Shown: positions 54,004 to 62,242 of the stretch, one piece after another
Layout: each line of letters opens with the position of its first letter
How positions within the stretch are numbered: position 1 is the first letter of the stretch
NCBI RefSeq assembly: GCF_023278085.1
Contig: NZ_CP066265.1
Coordinates: forward strand, 3,800,001-3,864,000
Direction of reading: 5' to 3'
DNA: 64,000 nt
Source: Pseudomonas syringae
Lineage (GTDB): Bacteria; Pseudomonadota; Gammaproteobacteria; Pseudomonadales; Pseudomonadaceae
Notes under the pieces: generated by a model
Database searches by the model: none
Seen by the model: only the letters and a program-made list of their open reading frames with translations
Told to the model about the DNA's origin: nothing
Made by a program: the position numbers and the translations under genes

Positions 54004-56091
54004 GTGATATCCCCTAATGGTTTTCCGGCAGGTGACAGCCAGGCCGCAGAGACTATTCGATCAAAGGACTGGAATCGAACATCGCTCGGGCCGATTGAAC
54101 ATTGGCCGACGTCACTGAAATGCACCCTCAATCTCATCCTGAACTCCCCGGAGTCGATCTATCTGCTCTGGGGAGCGGATCTGGTGTTTTTTCACAACGA
54201 CGCCTACACACCCATTCTCGGTCCGCGCAAGGATGAAGCCATCGGGGCTCTGGTGACTGATCTGTGGGCTGACGTCTGGGACCAGGTTGCGCCGCTGGTC
54301 ATCGATGCCATGGCCGGCAAGGCCTGTCATTACAAGAATATGCCGCTAAGCATGTCGCGTTACGGTGAGCTTGAGCAGACGTGGTGGTCGTTCTCCTTCT
54401 CGCCGGTGATTGACGAGCATGGCATGACCGTCGGCATGTTTTGCATTACCAACGAGACCACTCAACAGGTACTCAATCAACAGGCGTTGCAGGAAAACGA
54501 GCGTCAACGTCTGGATTTGATCGATAAGCTGGTCAGCCTGGAAAGGCAGCAGACTGCCACACTGGAGCAGCGCACCCTGGAGCTGGACACCTTCTGGGAA
54601 ATGTCTCCCGATCCGCTGGCGATACTGGATTTCAACGGTATGTTCATGCGGGTCAACCCCGCCTGGACCGCGATCCTCGGGCGCACGCAGCAGGAGTTGC
54701 TGGGCAGCTCGATCATGACCCTTCTGCACCCGGATGACGTCGGCAACACCCAGAACGCTCTGAGACACGCGGTCGACCATGTACTGCCGCTGTTCGAAAA
54801 CCGTTATCAGCATGTCGACGGGACGTATCACTGGTTCGGCTGGACCGCAGCGCCAGGCAACGGAATCATCTTCGCCCTGGGCAAGCACTTGAACCATGAG
54901 AAGCAACGCATCGAAGCCCTGCGCGTCGCCGAGGAAACATTGGTCCAGTCACAAAAAATGGAAGCGGTCGGGCAGCTTACTGGCGGCCTGGCCCACGACT
55001 TCAATAATCTGCTGATGGGCATCACCGGCAACATGGAACTGCTGCTGTCGCGGATCAGGCAGGAGCGCTTCACCGAGCTGGAACGCTACATCAACGCAGC
55101 GCTGGAAGGCTCAAGACGTGCGGCATCACTGACCCATCGGCTGCTGGCTTTCTCGCGACGCCAGACGCTGGCACCCAAGGCGACCGATATCGATCACCTT
55201 GTCGCGGGCATGGATGAGCTGATCAGGCGCACCGTCGGCCCTGCCATCGATATGCAGGTCGTCGCGTCACCAGGTCTGTGGTCGACGCTGGTTGATCCGC
55301 ACCAACTGGAGAACTCGCTGCTCAACCTGTGCCTCAATGCCAAGGATGCCATGCCGCACGGCGGCCGCTTGTTGATTCAGACCGCCAATCGCAGCTTGAA
55401 CGCTGCCGCAGCGGCACTATTCGGTTTGCCCGCCGGGCGTTATGTGGAGTTGTCGGTGAGTGACACGGGCACCGGAATGGACAAAGAGGTCATCGGGCGC
55501 GCATTCGACCCGTTTTTCACCACCAAACCCACTGGCATGGGCACCGGCCTGGGCCTGTCGATGATCTACGGTTTTGCACGCCAGTCGGGCGGCGGCGTGA
55601 ACATTGCCTCGAGCGTGGGAGAAGGCTCGAAAATCTGCATTTTATTGCCGATGCACGAAGGCGATGCAGAAGCCCTGGCGCTGGACAGTGGCGTACTTCA
55701 AGTGCCGGCCCAAGGCACCGGCGATGAGACCATCCTGGTCGTCGACGACGAACCGGCCGTGCGACTGCTGATCGCCGAGCTCCTTGAAGACTTGGGCTAC
55801 GTGGTGTTGCAGGCGGAAAAAGGCAGTGATGCACTGGTCATTCTGCAATCCAAGGCAGCCATCGACCTGCTGATCACCGACGTCGGTTTGCCCGGCGGGA
55901 TGAATGGTCGACAGGTAGCCGACGCTGCACGTGAGGTTCGCCCCGACCTGAAAATCCTGTTTGTCACCGGCTATGCTGAAAACGCAGTGCTGGCACACGA
56001 CACGCTGGAACCGGGTATGCACGTACTGCCAAAACCGTTTGCCATTGCCGAGCTGATCGGCCGCGTGACGGAATTGCTGGAAGGCGAGTAG
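54004..56091 (+). CDS. Hybrid sensor histidine kinase (PAS-PAS-kinase-receiver), GTG start
   Basis: A cytosolic 695-residue kinase: a PAS/GAF-like N-terminal sensor (about 20-160), a coiled coil, a PAS domain (about 195-305, FWEMSPDPLAILDFNG), a histidine kinase domain with His331 in GGLAHDFNNLL, ATPase boxes LLNLCLNAKDAM, DTGTGMDKEV and GTGLGLSMIYG, and a C-terminal receiver with Asp626 in LLITDVGLP. The start is GTG at 54004, since GAGGAG lies ten bases upstream and the ATG at 53995 gives only a two-codon frame. No membrane span is seen. No partner regulator is adjacent, so its output is unknown; similar kinases act in light or redox sensing. Confidence 0.87.
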   Translation: MISPNGFPAGDSQAAETIRSKDWNRTSLGPIEHWPTSLKCTLNLILNSPESIYLLWGADLVFFHNDAYTPILGPRKDEAIGALVTDLWADVWDQVAPLVIDAMAGKACHYKNMPLSMSRYGELEQTWWSFSFSPVIDEHGMTVGMFCITNETTQQVLNQQALQENERQRLDLIDKLVSLERQQTATLEQRTLELDTFWEMSPDPLAILDFNGMFMRVNPAWTAILGRTQQELLGSSIMTLLHPDDVGNTQNALRHAVDHVLPLFENRYQHVDGTYHWFGWTAAPGNGIIFALGKHLNHEKQRIEALRVAEETLVQSQKMEAVGQLTGGLAHDFNNLLMGITGNMELLLSRIRQERFTELERYINAALEGSRRAASLTHRLLAFSRRQTLAPKATDIDHLVAGMDELIRRTVGPAIDMQVVASPGLWSTLVDPHQLENSLLNLCLNAKDAMPHGGRLLIQTANRSLNAAAAALFGLPAGRYVELSVSDTGTGMDKEVIGRAFDPFFTTKPTGMGTGLGLSMIYGFARQSGGGVNIASSVGEGSKICILLPMHEGDAEALALDSGVLQVPAQGTGDETILVVDDEPAVRLLIAELLEDLGYVVLQAEKGSDALVILQSKAAIDLLITDVGLPGGMNGRQVADAAREVRPDLKILFVTGYAENAVLAHDTLEPGMHVLPKPFAIAELIGRVTELLEGE

Positions 56092-56093
56092 AT

Positions 56094-56122
56094 AAAAAAC
56101 CGAGCGCCTGGCGGCGCTCGGT
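56094..56122 (-). terminator. Intrinsic terminator of the flavin oxidoreductase gene
   Basis: Perfect 10-bp stem ACCGAGCGCC (56099-56108 with 56113-56122) with a 4-base loop. On the minus strand it is followed by a run of six T, so it ends the gene at 56156. It also lies just past the kinase stop and may act for both. Confidence 0.88.
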
Positions 56123-56155
56123 CAAGGGTGTTTCTATCCGTCTCAAGATTGACGG

Positions 56156-57262
56156 TCAGTCGCGCAGATCGGACTCATGAATCGGCTGATCCCGGTGTGT
56201 GGCCCGTTGATACTGTGCAGGCCAGGTCGCCAGGCGGCCACCCAGGTCTTCATCGGCACGCAATGGCCAGTAAGGATCACGCAACAGCTCTCGGGCCAGC
56301 AGAATGATGTCTGCCTGGCCGGTGCGCAGAATGTGTTCTGCCTGCGCCGGATCGGTAATCATGCCTACCGTGCCGGTGGCGATGTCGGCCTCTTTGCGTA
56401 CTTGCTCGGCAAAACGTGTCTGGTAGCCAGGACCGACCGGAATTTCCGCTTTCGCTGCCGTGCCGCCCGAGGACACATCGATCAGGTCCGTGCCCAGCGC
56501 CTTCAGCCGGCGTGCAAGCTCCACCGTCTCATCGGCATTCCAGCCGTCTTCCACCCAATCAGTAGCGGACACGCGGACAAACAGCGGCAACTCTTGCGGC
56601 CATACTGCACGCACCGCTTCGGTCACTTGCAGCGTCAGGCGAATCCGGTTTTCAAACGACCCACCGTACTGGTCGGTGCGCTGATTGCTCAACGGCGACA
56701 GAAATTGATGCAGCAGGTAACCATGCGCAGCGTGGATTTCGACTACCTTGAAGCCTGCAGTCAACGCGCGTCGCGCGGAATCGACGAAGGCTTTGATCAG
56801 TTCCTGAATCTGCGTTTCGTTGAGTTGCACGGGGGCTTTGTGCTGCGGATCAAAAGCGATTGCCGAGGGCCCGACCGGGGTCCAGCCGCCTTCAGTCAAG
56901 GGCACACTGCCATGCTTGCCCAGCCATGGACGCCAGGTGCTGGCCTTGCGACCGGCATGTGCCAGCTGAATGCCCGCCACCGCGCCTTGGGAGTTGATGA
57001 AGCGCGTGATGCGTTGCAGCGGCTCGATCTGTTCGTCGTTCCAGAGGCCGAGGTCTTCGGGCGTGATGCGGCCGTCCGGAGTCACCGCCATTGCTTCGCT
57101 GATGACCAGTCCGGCGCCACCGACGGCGCGACTGCCCAGGTGTACCAGGTGCCAGTCGTTGGCCAGGCCGTCGACACTGGAGTACTGGCACATCGGCGAG
57201 ACGGCGATGCGATTGCGAAGGGTCAGTTGGCGCAGGGTGTAGGGTTCAAGCAGCAGGCTCAT
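56156..57262 (-). CDS. NADH:flavin oxidoreductase, old yellow enzyme family
   Basis: An FMN-dependent ene-reductase of 368 residues from MSLLLEPYTLRQLTLRNRI at 57262; further in-frame codons upstream to 57346 lie in the promoter region. SPMCQYSSVDG with an early Cys is typical of the YqjM/XenA class rather than the classical OYE class. Other motifs are GIQLAHAGRKAS, the substrate-binding HAAHGYLLHQFLSPLSNQRT (His-Gly pair) and GGSFENR. It is expected to reduce activated alkenes or xenobiotics using NAD(P)H. The true substrate is unknown. Confidence 0.9.
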   Translation of the reverse strand: MSLLLEPYTLRQLTLRNRIAVSPMCQYSSVDGLANDWHLVHLGSRAVGGAGLVISEAMAVTPDGRITPEDLGLWNDEQIEPLQRITRFINSQGAVAGIQLAHAGRKASTWRPWLGKHGSVPLTEGGWTPVGPSAIAFDPQHKAPVQLNETQIQELIKAFVDSARRALTAGFKVVEIHAAHGYLLHQFLSPLSNQRTDQYGGSFENRIRLTLQVTEAVRAVWPQELPLFVRVSATDWVEDGWNADETVELARRLKALGTDLIDVSSGGTAAKAEIPVGPGYQTRFAEQVRKEADIATGTVGMITDPAQAEHILRTGQADIILLARELLRDPYWPLRADEDLGGRLATWPAQYQRATHRDQPIHESDLRD

Positions 57263-57376
57263 GGCAACCTCTCGTAATGACAATTCAGGTGTCCAGGCTC
57301 GGTTCGTGTGCAGAACAGATTTCAGTGGACCGTCTGTTGTCGACAACCTGTGAGCGAGAGGGGTTCCTGCTGATTT

Positions 57377-59092
57377 TCAGCGCGGTGCGAGGTGGACCAC
57401 CATCAACTGCACCGTTTCGTTGCCGCGAAACTCGTTCAGATCCAGCTTGTAGGCCAGCTCGACCCAACGGATATTGGGATTGGGCCAGACATCGCGGTCG
57501 ACGCTGAACGCGATGCCATCCAGCTTGACGCTGCCGCATTCAGTCTTGAGTACCATTTTCAAATGGCGCTCGCCCACGACCCGCTGCTCGACCAGTTGAA
57601 AGACCCCATGAAACAACGGCTCCGGAAAATGCTGCCCCCAAGGACCTGCGTTGCGCAACGCACGGGCCAGCTCAAGATGAAATTCTTCAACGGCCAGCGA
57701 ACCGTCCGAAAGCAGACGCCCGGTCAGGTCCTGCTCGTCGAGCTGACGCCGGACCTCCAGATCGAATGCGTCGGCAAAGGCCGGATAATGTGCCTCCGGC
57801 AGCGACAGGCCTGCGGCCATGGCGTGGCCGCCGAACTTGCTGATCAGTTGCGGATGACGTGCCGCCACTGCGTCCAGGGCATCACGGATATGAAACCCGG
57901 GCACCGAACGGGCCGAGCCCTTGAGCACGCCCTCCCCGGCGCTGGCGAAGGCGATGGTCGGTCGGTGGTAACGCTCTTTGAGCCGCGACGCCAGAATACC
58001 GATCACACCCTGGTGCCAGTCGGCATCGAACAGGCACAGGCCGAATGGCATGGACTCCAGCGGCAAGTCCTTGAGCTGCGCCAGCGCCTCGCGCTGCATG
58101 CCTTGCTCGATGGATTTGCGGTCCTGATTCAGCTCATCGAGCTGGACGGCCATTTCACGCGCCAGCACTGGGTCATCACAAAGCAGGCATTCGATACCCA
58201 GGCTCATGTCATCCAGACGCCCTGCCGCATTCAGGCGCGGGCCGAGAATGAACCCCAGGTCAGTGGAGGTAATGCGTGCAGGTTCGCGCCGGGCGACCTC
58301 AAGAATCGCGCGCAAACCCGGACGCGCACGACCGGCCCGGATACGCATCAGGCCCTGATGCACCAGAATGCGGTTGTTGGCGTCCAGTGGCACGACGTCG
58401 GCCACACTGCCGAGCGCGACCAGATCCAGCAGCTCGCCCAGATTGGGCTGGGCACGCTGAGTGCTATCGAACCAGCCGATCTCGCGCAGGCGGGCGCGCA
58501 ACGCCATCAGGACGTAAAAGATAACCCCGACACCGGCCAGCGACTTGCTCGGAAAGCTGCAACCGGGCTGATTGGGATTGACGATGGCATCCGCTGCCGG
58601 AAGCTCTGAACCGGGCAAGTGATGGTCGGTGACCAGCACCTGCAGGCCTGCCGCCTTGGCGGCGGCCACACCTTCGACGCTGGAAATGCCGTTGTCCACG
58701 GTGATCAGCAACTGCGGTTCGCGTTGCAGCGCCACTTCGACGATTTCCGGCGTCAGGCCATAGCCGTACTCGAAGCGATTGGGCACCAGATAATCGACAT
58801 GCGACGCGCCCATCAGGCGCAGACCCAGCACACCGACCGTGCTGGCGGTCGCGCCATCGGCATCGAAGTCACCGACGATCAGCATGCGTTGCCCCTCACG
58901 CAATGCCGTCACCAGCAGTTCCACAGCCGCATCGATACCCTTGAGCTGTTGATACGGGATCAGACGCGCCAGACTCTTGTCCAGTTCTGCCTCACAGGCC
59001 ACACCCCTTGCCGCGTACAGACGAGTGAGCAAGGGCGGCAGATCGCCGAGAAAAGGCAGGGTGTCAGGCAACGGACGGGGTTCAATGCGCAT
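57377..59092 (-). CDS. recJ: Single-stranded-DNA exonuclease RecJ
   Basis: 5'-3' single-strand exonuclease used in recombination and mismatch repair. It is 571 residues, the usual size. DHH-family motifs are intact: VGDFDADGATAS (metal-binding Asp), DNGISSVEGV, DHHLPG (DHH) and, in the C-terminal DHHA1 region, GGHAMAAGL. The C-terminal OB-fold domain follows. It is on the same strand as the YaeQ gene upstream (63-base gap). Confidence 0.96.
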   Translation of the reverse strand: MRIEPRPLPDTLPFLGDLPPLLTRLYAARGVACEAELDKSLARLIPYQQLKGIDAAVELLVTALREGQRMLIVGDFDADGATASTVGVLGLRLMGASHVDYLVPNRFEYGYGLTPEIVEVALQREPQLLITVDNGISSVEGVAAAKAAGLQVLVTDHHLPGSELPAADAIVNPNQPGCSFPSKSLAGVGVIFYVLMALRARLREIGWFDSTQRAQPNLGELLDLVALGSVADVVPLDANNRILVHQGLMRIRAGRARPGLRAILEVARREPARITSTDLGFILGPRLNAAGRLDDMSLGIECLLCDDPVLAREMAVQLDELNQDRKSIEQGMQREALAQLKDLPLESMPFGLCLFDADWHQGVIGILASRLKERYHRPTIAFASAGEGVLKGSARSVPGFHIRDALDAVAARHPQLISKFGGHAMAAGLSLPEAHYPAFADAFDLEVRRQLDEQDLTGRLLSDGSLAVEEFHLELARALRNAGPWGQHFPEPLFHGVFQLVEQRVVGERHLKMVLKTECGSVKLDGIAFSVDRDVWPNPNIRWVELAYKLDLNEFRGNETVQLMVVHLAPR

Positions 59093-59155
59093 GCGGGTCA
59101 GCTGATCTCTTTGCAGTGTCTATTCAGATTCGGGTCAGTCCAGGCAGGACCGGTA

Positions 59156-59698
59156 TCAACCGCGCTCGCCTGTCAGCCATTGCAGTTGCACTTCATGCTG
59201 GCCGCGGTCGTCGGTCACGAATATCGTGCCTTCGCTGATCATCACATCCCACTTGATGACCCGTGGCATGTCCTTGGCCAGCACTTCCAGCACGTCCTGC
59301 GGCACTGCAGCAATGTTGACGTTTTTCAGGTTCTTGATCGCCGGGATGACTTTTCCTTCCCAGACGCGCAGGCTGCCATAGGCGAGCAGACTGGTGCGCT
59401 CGGTACGACGCGAGCACCAGGTCAGACGATCAGCGTCCGGCTGGCCCACTTCGATCCAGTGCAAAACACGATCATCCAGACTTTTTTCCCACAACGCCGG
59501 CTCGTCCACATCAGACAAGCCACGGCCAAAGGCCAGCTGTTCGTTGTACCAGAAGGCATAGGCCAGCAGACGCACGGTCATGCGCTCTTCGGTTTCGGAC
59601 GGATGCCGGGCAATGGTCTGCTTGACGCTCTCGTAAACCCCGCGATCAAGGTCGGTCAGGTTGAGTTCGAATTTGTAAGTCGTGGACGGCTGGGCCAT
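59156..59698 (-). CDS. YaeQ family protein
   Basis: A 180-residue protein of the YaeQ family. MAQPSTTYKFELNLTDLDRGVYE, then TIARHPSETEERMTVRLLAY and LSDVDEPALWEKSLD are the family blocks. The fold is related to PD-(D/E)xK nucleases, and E. coli YaeQ was linked to RfaH suppression, but no activity is established. It precedes recJ on the same strand, which suits a nucleic-acid role but does not prove it. Confidence 0.9.
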   Translation of the reverse strand: MAQPSTTYKFELNLTDLDRGVYESVKQTIARHPSETEERMTVRLLAYAFWYNEQLAFGRGLSDVDEPALWEKSLDDRVLHWIEVGQPDADRLTWCSRRTERTSLLAYGSLRVWEGKVIPAIKNLKNVNIAAVPQDVLEVLAKDMPRVIKWDVMISEGTIFVTDDRGQHEVQLQWLTGERG

Positions 59699-60004
59699 GA
59701 ACGGGCTTCTAGAGTCTGGGGGAAGAGCGCAAGTCTAACCGATGCCGGGGCCGCGAACTAACTTGCTGGCAAATCCGGCCTGCTGAGCGCATGGTTACGG
59801 TGATTTGCGGGATGCGAAAAAATCGATAGTCTGAAACAAAACCCTGATACAGATGATTTTTCAAGACTGCTCCGCAGCGCCGCAGGATGTCATTTCCGGA
59901 TCGCAGTGGGCAGTTGCATGTGACGCAACAGATGTTGCGCCACTCAAAGACCTGCCAGCAATCACTCCCGATTGTGGAATTCTTTTCGAGGATGACACCC
60001 GCGA
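59699..60004. promoter_or_regulatory. Divergent gap between yaeQ and the TIGR02285-type gene
   Basis: A 306-base region with no convincing gene. It contains a short inverted repeat CGCAAC/GTTGCG (59924-59929 with 59934-59939, loop of four) that could be an operator or a weak hairpin in the leader of the gene at 60005. I see nothing else in it. Confidence 0.5.
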
Positions 60005-60883
60005 ATGTCCCCGCCCGCCTCGCACCGCGCGTCGATTAGGCTGCTGTTTGCCTTGTCGCTCGTCGGCATCTCCTGTTTCAGCGAAGCCAGAGAGACGCTG
60101 ACCTGGCTGCTGCGCGACATACCGCCTTCGACCATTTTTTCGGGGAACCTGCGCGGGCAAGGCGCTATCGATCAGCTCATGCCGCTGCTGACGGCACGAA
60201 TGCCTGAATACAACCATGTGCTGGTGCGGGTCAATCGCGCCAGAGGCTTGCAGATGCTCAATGACAGCAGCGCGCTCAATTGCGACCCGACCATGTTGTG
60301 GACCGCAGAGCGAGCCAAAACCCTGCTCTTCTCCATCCCCATTGTCGCCATCTTGAGCAGCGGCCTGATCGTGCGCAAAGAAGACCTGGCGCAGTTCGCG
60401 GCCTTTATCGAAGACGGGAAAATCGACTTTGCTGCGCTGATGGCCAGCGAAACCATCAAGCTCGGCGTGGTTGCCGAACGCAGCTACGGCGCGTTGATCG
60501 ACGAGACGCTGCAACACGTGGACGACAGATCGCTGATACCGCATTACGGTAACGACGCCGTCGGCAGCCTGTTGCAAATGGAACGTCTGGGGCGCTTGCA
60601 AGCGTTTATCAGCTTCTGGCCCGAAGCTCGTTATCAGGCCATGCAACAAGGTATTGCGCCGGAGGAGCTGAGTTTTCTGCCCATCAAGGGCAACCCCACT
60701 TACCAGTTCATTTACATCAGCTGTAGCAAGTCGCCTGCAGGCGAACAGGCAATCGCGAAGATCGATCAGGAAATGCGTCAGCTGCGTGTCGGCAATCTGA
60801 TGGGGTTTTACGCACAATGGCTGGACCCCTCCCAGCGAGCGAGCTATCTGGAAGACGTCAAGGCAATGTTCGAGAAGGACTGA
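60005..60883 (+). CDS. Periplasmic TIGR02285-type solute-binding-like protein
   Basis: A 292-residue exported protein. The signal peptide spans about 1-28 (RLLFALSLVGISCFSEA, cleaved after SEA). The mature part begins RETLTWLLRDIPPSTIFSG and has the two-lobed pattern of amino-acid-type binding proteins with TAERAKTLLFSIPIV and LGVVAERSYGALIDE. This is the layout of TIGR02285 proteins, which lack adjoining transporter genes, as here. They are often found near signalling genes; the ligand is unknown. A GC-rich hairpin follows the gene. Confidence 0.85.
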   Translation: MSPPASHRASIRLLFALSLVGISCFSEARETLTWLLRDIPPSTIFSGNLRGQGAIDQLMPLLTARMPEYNHVLVRVNRARGLQMLNDSSALNCDPTMLWTAERAKTLLFSIPIVAILSSGLIVRKEDLAQFAAFIEDGKIDFAALMASETIKLGVVAERSYGALIDETLQHVDDRSLIPHYGNDAVGSLLQMERLGRLQAFISFWPEARYQAMQQGIAPEELSFLPIKGNPTYQFIYISCSKSPAGEQAIAKIDQEMRQLRVGNLMGFYAQWLDPSQRASYLEDVKAMFEKD

Positions 60884-60894
60884 GCGTGTCGCGC

Positions 60895-60924
60895 AGCAGG
60901 CCCCCAGAAAAAGGGGGGCCTGCT
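60895..60924 (+). terminator. GC-rich hairpin after the TIGR02285-type gene
   Basis: AGCAGGCCCCC (60895-60905) pairs with 60914-60924 over 11 bp around an A-rich loop, 12 bases after the stop. No U-tract follows. Confidence 0.6.
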
Positions 60925-60969
60925 CGGGGCATTCAAGGTTTCAGCGCCCTTGGCAGCCGTCAAACAGCC

Positions 60970-61266
60970 TCAGGAAAACGCGGCGGCCCCAATGAACGCA
61001 CGACTGATTGCCGCATTGCGCATCGCCGCGATGACACAAGGCTCTATTCGCCCTTCTGCCACCATCAGATCACGCCGCAGACCATCGACAACGTCCGTAA
61101 GCTGGCGCTTGTCGTTCAACTGATCCGCGCCGAATGTACGCTCGATCACACGGGCACCGGCTTTGTCTTTCAAGGTGACCAGACGCTCGCCCCGGGATCC
61201 CGCCTGGCCAATACAGGCCTGATAAGGAGACAGCGCTTCGCTTAGCAGTAAGCTGATATTTTCCAT
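60970..61266 (-). CDS. DUF3509 family small protein
   Basis: A 98-residue protein from MENISLLLSEALSPYQACIG at 61266. The pattern of start (LLLSEALSPYQ), centre (GERLVTLKDKAGARV) and end (DVVDGLRRDLMVAEGRIEP) is that of DUF3509 proteins, which occur mostly in Pseudomonas. Function unknown. No signal peptide. It converges with the gene at 60005 and has three inverted repeats in its upstream region. Confidence 0.75.
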   Translation of the reverse strand: MENISLLLSEALSPYQACIGQAGSRGERLVTLKDKAGARVIERTFGADQLNDKRQLTDVVDGLRRDLMVAEGRIEPCVIAAMRNAAISRAFIGAAAFS

Positions 61267-61577
61267 CCGGATCACCACTCAACAGTTTGAATGCAAAGGT
61301 GCTTACCAATGACCGTCGGCAACAGTAGAAAGTTCTTTCTATTCCTGACGGTTCACAGCACCTGTCTGTGAATTCGAGCATGCCTGTTCAATATGACAGG
61401 GAAAAAACCGCAGGCCGGTGAGACGAGGAAACTATTGCGTAGGAAAATTCAGCAAGATCCAGTGACTACTCCTACAAGCTGCCTATAGGTCCTACAAGTT
61501 GCCTATAGGCCGGCCGCCTGTCATAAACAGCATCATCAGCGAACCCTCCCCCTCAGTCCCCTTGCTGGAGCCGGACC
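61267..61577. promoter_or_regulatory. Regulatory region between the DUF3509 and LuxR-type regulator genes
   Basis: A 311-base gap between divergent genes, unusually rich in symmetry. It has a perfect TAGAAAG-TT-CTTTCTA palindrome (61326-61341), TTCACAG/CTGTGAA (61352-61372) and CCTGT/ACAGG (61383-61400). Next to the regulator lies a tandem pair of 20-base repeats (61471-61510). It probably holds operators for both genes. Confidence 0.7.
61471..61510 (+). repeat. Tandem 20-base direct repeats upstream of the regulator
   Basis: CCTACAAGCTGCCTATAGGT (61471-61490) and CCTACAAGTTGCCTATAGGC (61491-61510) differ at two positions. Each contains the perfect palindrome CCTATAGG, and the join makes TAGG-T-CCTA. 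They end 67 bases before the start codon of the regulator, so they are placed as operator sites. Confidence 0.9.
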
Positions 61578-62240
61578 TTGAGCCATTTCAATGCTCGCCC
61601 CTTGCGCGTTATCGTGGCGGACGACCACCCGATCTTTCTCATTGGCCTGCGGGTGGTACTGGAGCAGGACGGCCTGACCACGGTCGTCGCGCAAGCCTGC
61701 AACCCGGACGAACTGCTTGAAGTGCTCGCGCAAAATGGCTGTGATGTACTGGTCACCGACTTCATGATGCCAGCCGAACTGCAAAACGACGGGCTGCGCC
61801 TGTTGCAGCGCATTCACCGGGACTTTCCGGCATTGCCGGTGATAGTGGTCACCACGTTGAGCAATGCAGCGCTTTTTCAGTCCATGCTGAACCTCAACGT
61901 GCGGGGGCTGTTAAGCAAGGCCAGTCTGGCGGGCGAACTGCCCGACGCGATCAGGCGTGTACAGCGCGGGGAACTGTTCCTTGCCGACTCAGTGCGCGCC
62001 ATCCTCGGCGAGGCGCAAGTGTACGGGCCTGAGGCCCTGATGCCGTTCGAGCGTCTGTCGCCTAAAGAACTGGAAGTACTGCGCCTGCTCTCGGCGGGCC
62101 ATGCGGTCGGTCAGATCGCAGCCCGGCTCAATCGCAGCAAACAGACCGTCAGCGCCCAGAAAGTCGCGGCCATGCGCAAACTGGGGCTGGCCAACGACGC
62201 CGCGCTATTTATTTATGTGCAGGAAAACGGTTTGTCCTGA
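61578..62240 (+). CDS. LuxR/NarL-type response regulator, RocA1/BvgA-like (TTG start)
   Basis: A 220-residue regulator: receiver domain with Asp61 in VLVTDFMMP and Lys in LLSKASLAG, then a LuxR-type HTH (about 155-210, LSPKELEVLRLLSAGHAVGQ). The start is TTG at 61578 with GGAG seven bases upstream, and no in-frame ATG lies before the receiver. It is convergent with an EAL response regulator (two-base gap), and the end of a sensor kinase with HPt domain follows. That gene set matches the RocS1-RocA1-RocR (Sad) system of P. aeruginosa, which controls fimbriae and biofilm maturation. Confidence 0.85.
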   Translation: MSHFNARPLRVIVADDHPIFLIGLRVVLEQDGLTTVVAQACNPDELLEVLAQNGCDVLVTDFMMPAELQNDGLRLLQRIHRDFPALPVIVVTTLSNAALFQSMLNLNVRGLLSKASLAGELPDAIRRVQRGELFLADSVRAILGEAQVYGPEALMPFERLSPKELEVLRLLSAGHAVGQIAARLNRSKQTVSAQKVAAMRKLGLANDAALFIYVQENGLS

Positions 62241-62242
62241 GA

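Noticed and set aside
53783..54007. 74-codon frame ending at the kinase start
   Set aside because: No family features and no good start; the sequence is better read as the promoter and leader of the kinase gene.
54004..56091. Bacteriophytochrome-type photoreceptor
   Set aside because: The N-terminal region lacks a recognisable GAF-PHY chromophore pocket, so only a generic PAS-type hybrid kinase is called.
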